This document shows, in pieces, positions 1 through 6,860 of a stretch of 64,000 nt of DNA. The notes under the pieces were generated by a model, which worked only from the letters and a program-made list of their open reading frames with translations, did no database searches and had not been told where the DNA came from. Position 1 is the stretch's first letter, and each line of letters starts with the position of its first letter. This DNA is from Pelomicrobium methylotrophicum (lineage in GTDB: Bacteria > Pseudomonadota > Gammaproteobacteria > Burkholderiales > UBA6910), in contig NZ_VPFL01000011.1 in NCBI RefSeq assembly GCF_008014345.1, forward strand, positions 1 to 64,000. The letters are read 5' to 3'. Both the position numbers and the translations under genes were made by a program.

Positions 1-1
1 C

Positions 2-124
2 GCCACTGTCCAGAAGCGCGCCTGTGGCTATCGCAATCCGAACCACTTCAAGATCGCCGTCTATTTCCACTGCGGCGGCCTCAACCTATACCCAGCTGCC
101 GTGACCCACACGAAAGTCGGATGA
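2..124 (+). mobile_element. C-terminal end of an IS transposase (cut by window edge)
   Basis: An open frame enters from the left edge and stops at 122-124, giving 40 residues. It contains an R-G/C-Y-R-N-P-x-x-F-K motif followed by YFHCGGLNLYP and a THT motif. This resembles the extreme C-terminus of DDE transposases of the ISL3-like group, which often end in a short R-G-[FY]-R ... H-x-G-x-L segment. Only the tail is visible, so the family assignment is tentative and I cannot tell whether the element is intact. It lies 167 bp from tRNA-Lys. No terminal inverted repeat could be identified in the following DNA. Confidence 0.5.
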
Positions 125-290
125 ACCAATTTTTGTAATCCCCGCGGACGGCTTGCAGGGTGTCATGGCTCCGCCGGCCCTGGTGAATGGGGAGCAGGCT
201 GCCACCCAGCAGCGGCTCAGGGAGAGAAAAAACATTCGGCCAAGCGGACTCCTGAGGTAAGCGACTCAGAGGAGGATGCCTGGCGCCGCT
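125..290. other. Intergenic, no gene seen
   Basis: DNA between the transposase tail and tRNA-Lys. I find no open frame with a ribosome binding site, no hairpin followed by a T run, and no clear terminal repeat. It probably includes the outer end of the insertion element. Confidence 0.4.
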
Positions 291-366
291 TGGTGGGCCG
301 TGAGGGATTCGAACCCCCGACCATTGGATTAAGAGTCCACTGCTCTACCAGCTGAGCTAACGGCCC
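291..366 (-). tRNA. tRNA-Lys (anticodon CTT)
   Basis: Read on the minus strand this is a 76-nt cloverleaf beginning GGGCCGTTAGCTC and ending with an encoded CCA. The acceptor stem GGGCCGT pairs with ACGGCCC. The anticodon loop is CTCTTAA, giving anticodon CTT, which reads the AAG lysine codon. The T loop is GGTTCGAATCC. It has its own strong promoter just upstream. Confidence 0.97.
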
Positions 367-386
367 GGGAGAAAAAGACTGCGGAC

Positions 387-415
387 ATTATTTGCCCGCG
401 TCCTCCTTCTGTCAA
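387..415 (-). promoter_or_regulatory. Sigma-70 promoter of tRNA-Lys
   Basis: On the minus strand TTGACA (410-415) is followed by a 17-bp spacer and AATAAT (387-392). Five of six bases match the -10 consensus and the -35 is perfect. Predicted transcription starts about a dozen bases before the mature tRNA end at 366. Confidence 0.8.
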
Positions 416-447
416 CGAAGGCAACGGCTGGCGCAACCGCACCCCGG

Positions 448-1860
448 TCAGCCGGTCGCATGGGCCGCAATATACCGCTTCACGGCCTCGACGTCCGCGT
501 CCATGAGCTCGTAGCGCTGGGGACGTTTTTCCAGATCCTCGTAGCCCGGTGGAATTTCAGGATCGCGGCCCAGCGCCTCACGAATCGTCTGGGCAAACTT
601 GGCAGGCAACGCGGTCTCGAGGCACACGAGCGGCACTTCTGGTTCCCGGTGCTCAAGTCCCACCTTGAGCCCGTCGGCGGTATGAGTATCAATAATGATG
701 CCGTAGTCGCGATAGATTCGGCGAATCATGGCGATCCGGTCCACATGGGTGCTGGAGCCCGACACGAAGCCGTACTTCTCTATCTCGGCCCAGTAGGGGG
801 TCGAGGCAAGCTCAAATCCCCCTTGCGTTTCCACGGCCCGCCACAGGGCCGCGGTCACCGCGGGATCGCGCCCCACCACGTCGTAGATGAAGCGCTCGAA
901 GTTGGACGCCTTGGAGATGTCCATGGACGGGCTGGAGGTGTGGACCACCTCGGTGCTTTTTCGAACACGGTAGCGGCCGGTTCTGAAGAACTCGTCCAGC
1001 ACGTCGTTCTCGTTGGTGGCCAGGATCAGGCGCCGGATGGGAAGCCCCATCATGCGGGCGATGTGCCCGGCGAAAATATTGCCGAAGTTGCCGGAAGGCA
1101 CCGCGAACGAGACTTGCTCGTCGTTCCCGCGGGTAACGGCAAAGTAGCCCTTGAAGTAATATACCACCTGGGCCACCACCCGAGCCCAGTTGATGGAATT
1201 CACCGCGCCGATCCTATAGCGGGCCTTGAATTCGGCATCGGCGTTCACCTGCTTGACGATGTCCTGGCAGTCGTCAAACACGCCGCAGATCGCCAGATTG
1301 AAAATGTTGGGATCCCGCAACGCGTACATCTGGGCGGTCTGAAACGGGCTCATTTTCCCGTGGGGGGAAAGCATGAACACCCGGATGCCCCGCTTCCCCC
1401 GCATGGCGTATTCCGCCGCCGAGCCGGTGTCGCCGGAAGTCGCGCCGACGATGTTGAGGTTCGTTTCCCTCTTTGCGAGGACGTACTCGAACAGATTGCC
1501 AAGCAGCTGCATCGCCACGTCCTTGAAGGCGAGCGTAGGCCCGTTGGAAAGCCCCAGGATATGCAGCCCCGGCTCCAGCGTCTTCACCGGCGTGATCTCG
1601 TCGCTGCGAAAGATTTCCTTCGTGTAAGTGCGCTCGATCAGGCCTTTCAGCTCCGCGGCCGGGATGTCGTCAACAAAGCGCCGGATGATCTCGAACGCGA
1701 GTTCCGGATAGGGGCGATCACGCAGCGCGGCGAGCTCCGCCCCGGTCAAGCGCGGGTAAGTCTCGGGCACCACCAGACCGCCATCGGGAGCAAGCCCGCC
1801 CAGCAGGATCTGGCAGAAGGATTGGGGCGCCATACCGCCCCGGGTGCTTACGTAACGCAT
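448..1860 (-). CDS. thrC: Threonine synthase
   Basis: Makes L-threonine from O-phospho-L-homoserine, using pyridoxal phosphate, in the cytoplasm. The 470-residue protein starts with the MRYVSTRGG block typical of bacterial ThrC. The PLP lysine is K113 in the LAFKD motif, and the glycine-rich phosphate-binding stretch GATSGDTGSAAEYA follows near residue 139. Length fits the long proteobacterial type (about 465-475 residues). It is the last gene of a minus-strand run alaC-hom-thrC, 97 bp behind hom, so the last steps of the aspartate-to-threonine branch are cotranscribed. No clear terminator is seen between its end and tRNA-Lys. Confidence 0.96.
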   Translation of the reverse strand: MRYVSTRGGMAPQSFCQILLGGLAPDGGLVVPETYPRLTGAELAALRDRPYPELAFEIIRRFVDDIPAAELKGLIERTYTKEIFRSDEITPVKTLEPGLHILGLSNGPTLAFKDVAMQLLGNLFEYVLAKRETNLNIVGATSGDTGSAAEYAMRGKRGIRVFMLSPHGKMSPFQTAQMYALRDPNIFNLAICGVFDDCQDIVKQVNADAEFKARYRIGAVNSINWARVVAQVVYYFKGYFAVTRGNDEQVSFAVPSGNFGNIFAGHIARMMGLPIRRLILATNENDVLDEFFRTGRYRVRKSTEVVHTSSPSMDISKASNFERFIYDVVGRDPAVTAALWRAVETQGGFELASTPYWAEIEKYGFVSGSSTHVDRIAMIRRIYRDYGIIIDTHTADGLKVGLEHREPEVPLVCLETALPAKFAQTIREALGRDPEIPPGYEDLEKRPQRYELMDADVEAVKRYIAAHATG

Positions 1861-1957
1861 GAATGGTCGCCTGCTCTCGCCGCGGGAACCCGCAGGCTCC
1901 GGATTGCTTCGAGTTTATCGAAAATGCCCGGCGCCTTCGCGCCGCTGCGCTTTACCG

Positions 1958-3277
1958 TCAATGCCGATTCAAAAATTCAAGCCGAATGCGGGTAACCTTG
2001 CCGATGATGGTCGGCAGCGCCTCGATCCTGGCGATGGCCGCGTTCATCCGCGCCTCGATGGTCTTGTGGGTCAGGATGATGATGTCCGCCTGGTCCTCCC
2101 CTTCGGCCGGCTCCCGCTGCAGGATGGCGTCGATGGAAATCTCCAGGTCCGCCAGCACCCGGGCCACATCGGCCAGCACCCCGGGCCGGTCCAGGGCCCG
2201 CAGCCGCAGGTAGTAGGAGGTTTCCACCTGGTCCATGGGCAGGATGGGGATGTCCTGCACCGCGTCAGGTTGGAAAGCCAGGTGGGGCACCCGGTTGTTA
2301 GGATCTACCGTGTGGAGGCGAGTCACATCCACCAAATCGGCGACCACCGCCGAAGCGGTGGGCTCGGCGCCTGCGCCAGCGCCGTAGTACAGGGTCGGTC
2401 CCACCACGTCCCCCTTCACGAGAATGGCGTTCATCACCCCTTCCACGTTGGCGATCAATTGGCGCGCCGGCACCAGGGTGGGATGCACGCGCAACTCCAC
2501 TCCTTCGGGGCGTCGGCGAGTGATTCCGAGCAGCTTGATGCGATAGCCGAATTCCTCGGCGTAACGGATGTCCTCGCGGGTGAGCTTGGAGATGCCTTCG
2601 GTGTAACACTTGCTGAACTGCATGGGAATGCCGAAGGCGATGGCCGACATGATGGTGAGCTTGTGGGCAGCGTCGATGCCTTCGATGTCGAAGGTGGGGT
2701 CTGCCTCGGCGTAGCCGCGCGCCTGCGCCTCTTTGAGGGCATCCTCGAAGCTCGCGCCGCGGTCACGCATCTGCGAGAGAATGAAATTGCTTGTGCCGTT
2801 GATGATGCCGGCGATCCACTCAATGTGATTGGCAGTCAAGCCCTCCCGCAGCGACTTGATGATGGGCACGCCGCCGGCCACTGCGGCCTCGAATGCCACC
2901 ATTACGCCGTTTCGCTGGGCCGCGGCGAAGATGTCGTTGCCGTGCAGTGCGAGCAACGCCTTGTTGGCCGTGACCACATGCTTCTTGTTCTCGATGGCGG
3001 CCATCACCAGTTCCCGCGCCACCGTATACCCGCCGATCAGCTCCACCACGATGTCGATCTCGGGATCCCTCACCACCTCGAAAGCATCGGCGGTGACGCG
3101 TACGCCGTCGCCTACGATGGCCCTGGCTTTTTCCACATCCTTGTCCGCCACCGTCACGATGGCAATCTCACGACCGGCCCGGCGGGTGATCTCCTCCTTG
3201 TTGCGCTTGAGCACGCGGAACGTGCCGCCTCCGACGGTGCCAATGCCCAGCAATCCCACGTTGATTGGTTTCATCAT
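1958..3277 (-). CDS. hom: Homoserine dehydrogenase
   Basis: Reduces aspartate semialdehyde to homoserine with NAD(P)H, the branch point to threonine and methionine. The 439-residue product starts with MMKPINVGLLG and has the Rossmann motif GIGTVGGG near residues 12-19, a catalytic domain with the conserved GGVPIIKSLREGL stretch, and a C-terminal ACT domain beginning about residue 355 (RALDRPGVLADVARVL). The ACT domain suggests feedback control by threonine. The open frame extends 10 codons further upstream, but Met at 3277 (or 3274) matches family N-termini and follows a weak AGAGCGA ribosome site. It is a monofunctional enzyme, not fused to aspartokinase. Its partners alaC and thrC flank it on the same strand. 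Confidence 0.95.
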   Translation of the reverse strand: MMKPINVGLLGIGTVGGGTFRVLKRNKEEITRRAGREIAIVTVADKDVEKARAIVGDGVRVTADAFEVVRDPEIDIVVELIGGYTVARELVMAAIENKKHVVTANKALLALHGNDIFAAAQRNGVMVAFEAAVAGGVPIIKSLREGLTANHIEWIAGIINGTSNFILSQMRDRGASFEDALKEAQARGYAEADPTFDIEGIDAAHKLTIMSAIAFGIPMQFSKCYTEGISKLTREDIRYAEEFGYRIKLLGITRRRPEGVELRVHPTLVPARQLIANVEGVMNAILVKGDVVGPTLYYGAGAGAEPTASAVVADLVDVTRLHTVDPNNRVPHLAFQPDAVQDIPILPMDQVETSYYLRLRALDRPGVLADVARVLADLEISIDAILQREPAEGEDQADIIILTHKTIEARMNAAIARIEALPTIIGKVTRIRLEFLNRH

Positions 3278-3352
3278 CGTATCGCTCTGGTCATGAACGC
3301 ACAGCAAGAGGCGAAGCGTGCACAGCGGACACGACCCGGCCCTTGACTGGCA

Positions 3353-4537
3353 TCAAAGCAGTCCATCCTTGCGGAACATGTCTTTGATCCCCCGGATCGC
3401 CTGACGGATACGGGGCTCGTTCTCGATCAGCGCGAATCGCACATGATCGTCGCCGTACTCGCCAAAGCCGATTCCCGGGGACACGGCCACTTTGGCATCC
3501 TTGAGAAGCTTTTTCGCGAACTCGAGGGAACCCATACCGCGGTAGGCTTCGGGGACCTTGGCCCAAACGTACATCGTCGCCTTGGGCACGTTCACCTTCC
3601 AGCCGGCGGCGTGCAGTCCCTGGCAGAGCACATCGCGGCGCCTCTGGTACACCTGCCGGATCTGCTCCACGCACTCCTGGGGTCCCTCCAGGGCGACGAT
3701 GGCCGCCACCTGGATGGGTGTGAACATCCCATAGTCGTGGTAGCTCTTGATCCGGGCGAGCGCCGCCACCAAGTCTTTGTTGCCCACCATGAAGCCTACC
3801 CGCCAGCCGGCCATGTTGTAGCTTTTCGACAACGTGAAGAACTCCACCGCCACGTCCCGCGCGCCGGGCACCTGCATGATGGAAGGCGCCTTGTAACCAT
3901 CGAACACGATGTCGGCGTAGGCGAGATCGTGCACCACGTAGATGCCGTGCTCCCGGGCGAGGGCCACCAGCCGCTCGAAGAAGGAAAGCTCGACGCAGTG
4001 GGTGGTGGGGTTGCTGGGAAAGCAGCAGATGAGGAATTTGGGCTTGGGATACGAGTCCTTGATCGCCTTCTCCAGCGCCTCGAAAAAGTCCACCCCCGGT
4101 ATCATCGGCACGTGCCGGATGTCAGCCCCAGAGATGACGGGGCCATAAATGTGAATCGGGTAGCTGGGGTTCGGCACCAGCACGGCGTCGCCCCGGTCCA
4201 GCGTGGCGAGCGCCAGATGGGCGATGCCTTCCTTGGAGCCGATGGTGACGATGGCCTCAGAATCGGGGTCCAGTTCCACGCCGTAGCGGCGCTGATACCA
4301 CGTACAAATCGCCCGGCGCAGCCGGGGAATTCCCTTAGACACCGAGTAGCGATGGGTGTCGGGACGCTGGGCCACCTCCACCAGTTTGTCAACGATGTGC
4401 TTGGGGGTCGCCCCATCGGGATTTCCCATCCCGAAATCGATGATGTCCTCCCCACGCCGGCGTGCCGCGAGCTTCAGCTCACTGGTGATGTTGAACACGT
4501 AGGGCGGCAGGCGCTTGATGCGCGGAAACTCTTCCAT
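3353..4537 (-). CDS. alaC: Alanine transaminase AlaC-type (class I/II aminotransferase)
   Basis: PLP-dependent aminotransferase of 394 residues. The PLP lysine is K238 in [16 protein letters not shown]. The NPSYP motif (123-127) and the [10 protein letters not shown] stretch near 172-181 are characteristic of the AlaC/YfdZ group, which transaminates pyruvate and glutamate to alanine. Broader activity, for example in other amino acid pathways, is possible. In betaproteobacteria this gene commonly precedes hom and thrC, as here (75 bp to hom). The start ATG has no strong Shine-Dalgarno sequence. It is divergent from the gene at 4692 and shares a compact regulatory region with it. Confidence 0.9.
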   Translation of the reverse strand: MEEFPRIKRLPPYVFNITSELKLAARRRGEDIIDFGMGNPDGATPKHIVDKLVEVAQRPDTHRYSVSKGIPRLRRAICTWYQRRYGVELDPDSEAIVTIGSKEGIAHLALATLDRGDAVLVPNPSYPIHIYGPVISGADIRHVPMIPGVDFFEALEKAIKDSYPKPKFLICCFPSNPTTHCVELSFFERLVALAREHGIYVVHDLAYADIVFDGYKAPSIMQVPGARDVAVEFFTLSKSYNMAGWRVGFMVGNKDLVAALARIKSYHDYGMFTPIQVAAIVALEGPQECVEQIRQVYQRRRDVLCQGLHAAGWKVNVPKATMYVWAKVPEAYRGMGSLEFAKKLLKDAKVAVSPGIGFGEYGDDHVRFALIENEPRIRQAIRGIKDMFRKDGLL

Positions 4538-4650
4538 GGTTGCGGGTCAAATCCAGTGACGCCTGGCCCGGAGGCACGCCCGAAAGCGACCCAATGGACG
4601 CTCCCGGTCGGGCGGGTGCCGGAATTCGTGCTCCATGCCGGGCAAAAGCT

Positions 4651-4656
4651 TATAAT
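4651..4656 (+). promoter_or_regulatory. -10 element for the Mth938-domain gene
   Basis: A perfect TATAAT sits 36 bp upstream of the ATG at 4692. No good -35 is visible at 16-18 bp. Predicted transcription would start inside the inverted repeat 4661-4680. Confidence 0.5.
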
Positions 4657-4683
4657 GCTACAGGCGAGTCGAATCGCCTGCAA
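4655..4683 (-). promoter_or_regulatory. Predicted promoter of alaC-hom-thrC
   Basis: On the minus strand TTGCAG (4678-4683), a 17-bp spacer and TAGCAT (4655-4660) form a reasonable sigma-70 promoter pointing to alaC. It overlaps the -10 of the divergent gene by two bases, and its spacer is almost exactly occupied by the inverted repeat 4661-4680. Confidence 0.5.
4661..4680. repeat. Inverted repeat between divergent promoters (candidate operator)
   Basis: CAGGCGA and TCGCCTG are perfect 7-bp inverted arms around GTCGAA. The repeat lies within the spacer of the alaC promoter and over the predicted start of the opposite transcript. That position suits a regulator that controls both genes. It could alternatively be a hairpin in the short leader of the 4692 gene. 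Confidence 0.45.
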
Positions 4684-4691
4684 CGGCCGCC

Positions 4692-5075
4692 ATGAAGCTC
4701 CATCTTGCCTCACCCACCGAAAAGAACGTGGTCACCGGCTACGGGCAGGATCACGTGATGGTCAATCGCCGTCGCTACGACCGGAGCCTGGTCGTGCTCC
4801 CGGAGCGCATCATTGACAACTGGGATGTCCCCGCCTTCGCGGCGCTCACCCGGGCGAGCTTCGAGTTTCTCGCCAGCCTCGACGTGGATATCGTGCTGCT
4901 CGGCACAGGCGATCGCCTGCGCTTTCCTGATCCCAGCCTGTTCGAGCCCTTGGCGGCTGCCGGCATTGGCTTCGAGGTCATGGATACCTTTGCCGCCTGC
5001 CGCACTTATAACATCCTCGTGGCCGAAGACCGCAGCGTGCTCGCGGCCCTCATCTTGGAGCGGCCCGGCCTTTGA
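4692..5075 (+). CDS. Mth938-like domain protein (DUF498 family)
   Basis: A 127-residue single-domain protein of the Mth938/NDUFAF3-like family. It has the features seen in proteobacterial members: an N-terminal MKLH block, the YGxDHVMVNRRRYDRSLVVLP region, a central LLGTGDRLRFP motif (residues about 70-80) and a C-terminal TFAACRTYNILVAEDR segment. The mitochondrial relative NDUFAF3 helps assemble respiratory complex I; the bacterial role is not established, so no function is assigned. It is divergent from alaC-hom-thrC across a 154-bp shared regulatory region. Confidence 0.85.
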   Translation: MKLHLASPTEKNVVTGYGQDHVMVNRRRYDRSLVVLPERIIDNWDVPAFAALTRASFEFLASLDVDIVLLGTGDRLRFPDPSLFEPLAAAGIGFEVMDTFAACRTYNILVAEDRSVLAALILERPGL

Positions 5076-5156
5076 CGGTGACCGCCCCGGCTGGGTCGGC
5101 AAGGAACATGGCAGGACGCTGACGGCGAGCAGCTTTTCCCACGGCCGACCCTGACC

Positions 5157-5804
5157 TCACAGCTCGGCGAAACTTGAGATGGAATCGAATTCCGTAATTG
5201 ACCTTTCGGGTTCGCCCGAATCGGGCCGGCGCACGGCGAGGAGATGGCGCACGCCCACCGTGCGCGCTGTGCGAAGCACGGCGATACTGTCCTCAACGAG
5301 CAGGGTGCGGTCGGCATCGAAGGGCTCCACCTCGGCAAACCGCCGCCAGAACTCCACTGTCTCCTTGGGAAAACCAAGCGTATGGGCGCAAATGATGCGG
5401 TCCACGTGGGCGTCGAGGCGTGTGCGCCGCATCTTGAGGCGAATGCTTTTGGGATGGGCGTTGGTCACCACGATGGCGCGCCTGCCGGCTGCGATCGTGC
5501 GCTGCAAGAAATCGACCGCATGGGGGTGTGGGGCGATCAAGTGCTGGACTTCCTCCTTGAGCGCGGCGATGTCGAGCCCGAGCTCCACCGTCCAAAAATC
5601 GACGCTGTACCACTCGAGCCGCCCCTCCATCGCCTGATAGCGAGCTTTGAGTTCCCGCTTCGCCTCCTCCAGCAGCAGCCCCCGGGCTTCGGCGTAGCGC
5701 CGGGGCACATGCTCCAGCCAGAAGTGGTTGTCAAAGCGCAAATCAAGGAGCGTCCCATCCAGGTCGAGCAAGACAGTGTCAATCGTGTCCCAGGAAATGG
5801 CCAT
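5157..5804 (-). CDS. yrfG: HAD-family GMP/IMP nucleotidase (YrfG-like)
   Basis: A 215-residue HAD phosphatase. The nucleophile motif LLDLDGTLLDL gives Asp14 and Asp16; motif II (VVTN) lies near residue 115 and the acidic motif (VEDS) near residue 170. The WLEHVPRRYAEARG cap sequence and the length match the YrfG group, which dephosphorylates GMP and IMP. The substrate is inferred from family resemblance only. It lies convergent to the Mth938 gene and 37 bp downstream of the deacetylase gene on the same strand, so the two may be cotranscribed. Confidence 0.82.
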   Translation of the reverse strand: MAISWDTIDTVLLDLDGTLLDLRFDNHFWLEHVPRRYAEARGLLLEEAKRELKARYQAMEGRLEWYSVDFWTVELGLDIAALKEEVQHLIAPHPHAVDFLQRTIAAGRRAIVVTNAHPKSIRLKMRRTRLDAHVDRIICAHTLGFPKETVEFWRRFAEVEPFDADRTLLVEDSIAVLRTARTVGVRHLLAVRRPDSGEPERSITEFDSISSFAEL

Positions 5805-5841
5805 GATCTGTCAGATTGGAAGCGGCAATGCCTTTCCCCGT

Positions 5842-6765
5842 TCAGAGCTCCGCCAGCACCTTGATGTGGGCCGCGGCGCAGCGTCCAAGCGCATGCAGAT
5901 CGTAGCCGCCTTCCAACACCGAGACAATGCGCCCTTCCGCGTACTGGTCTGCGATTTCCTTGATCCGCTCCGTGACCCAAGCGTAGTCGGATTCCACCAG
6001 CATGAGGCAGGCCATGTCGTCATCCTGGTGAGCGTCGAAGCCAGCGGAGATGAAAACCATCTGGGGCTGGAAGCGCTGCAGCGCCGGCAGCCAGTGCTCG
6101 GTGACCGCAGCGCGGAACCTGGCGCCGTTGCTGTAAGCCGGCAGCGGGACGTTGACCATACGCTCGGAGCGGCCTTCGATCCCGCTATAGGGATAGAAAG
6201 GGTGCTGGAAAGTGGACACCATCATGACCCGGGGGTCGTGGCGGAAAATCTCTTCAGTACCGTTGCCGTGATGGACGTCAAAATCCACGATAGCGACCCG
6301 CTCCAGACCGTGGTGCTCCAGCGCGTGGGCGGCGCCCACGGCCACGTTGTTGAAAAAGCAGAATCCCATCGCCCGGGCGCGCTCGGCGTGATGGCCGGGC
6401 GGCCGCACGTTGCAGAAGGCGGTCTTCGCCTTTTTGCCGACCACCAGGTCGGTTGCTAGAATGACGGCACCCGCGGCATGCAGTGCCGCCTTCAGGCTGT
6501 GGCGATTCATGGCGGTGTCCGGATCGAGATGCACCAGCCCCCCCTCCGGAACCGCTGCTTCCAGCGCATCGATATACTCTGGCGCATGGACGCGCTCCAG
6601 TCGCTCGCGGGTGGCCAGCGGCGCCTCCTCGTGCATCAGATGGTTCATCAGCCCGGAAGCGATGAGCTGATCCTCGATGGCCCGGATTCGTGCCGGACAC
6701 TCCGGGTGATAGGAGCCCATGTCGTGCAGAGCGCAATCGGGATGGGTAATGAACACCGTGCTCAA
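5842..6765 (-). CDS. HDAC-family deacetylase (AcuC/acetylpolyamine amidohydrolase superfamily)
   Basis: Zinc-dependent deacetylase, 307 residues. It has the PPGHHAERARAMGFCFFN block with the catalytic His pair, the VDFDVHHGNGT metal-binding motif, and a third zinc ligand in the SAGFDAHQDDD motif. Family members remove acetyl groups from lysines in proteins or from polyamines. I chose the TTG start at 6765: a strong GAGGAGG (6771-6777 on the plus strand as its complement) lies five bases before it, and the protein then starts STVFITHPDCALHDMG as in relatives. A longer frame from 6867 would overlap the divergent gene. The neighbour at 6861 is a Pat-like acyltransferase, suggesting opposing acylation and deacylation. 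Confidence 0.88.
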   Translation of the reverse strand: MSTVFITHPDCALHDMGSYHPECPARIRAIEDQLIASGLMNHLMHEEAPLATRERLERVHAPEYIDALEAAVPEGGLVHLDPDTAMNRHSLKAALHAAGAVILATDLVVGKKAKTAFCNVRPPGHHAERARAMGFCFFNNVAVGAAHALEHHGLERVAIVDFDVHHGNGTEEIFRHDPRVMMVSTFQHPFYPYSGIEGRSERMVNVPLPAYSNGARFRAAVTEHWLPALQRFQPQMVFISAGFDAHQDDDMACLMLVESDYAWVTERIKEIADQYAEGRIVSVLEGGYDLHALGRCAAAHIKVLAEL

Positions 6766-6770
6766 CCAAT

Positions 6771-6777
6771 CCTCCTC
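6771..6777 (-). promoter_or_regulatory. Ribosome binding site that sets the TTG start of the deacetylase
   Basis: GAGGAGG on the minus strand, five bases before TTG at 6765. It is the only strong Shine-Dalgarno sequence near the N-terminus and decides the start. Confidence 0.75.
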
Positions 6778-6860
6778 AGGCTGCCGATATCGCGCGCGTA
6801 AGCGTTTTTGTCGCGCACATCTTACGGCGCCCTCTCGGCCCTGTCCATGACGATACTGCC

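Noticed and set aside
460-1995. A 511-codon open frame on the plus strand opposite thrC
   Set aside because: It mirrors thrC codon structure, gives no recognisable protein, and has no ribosome site; typical antisense shadow in high-GC DNA.
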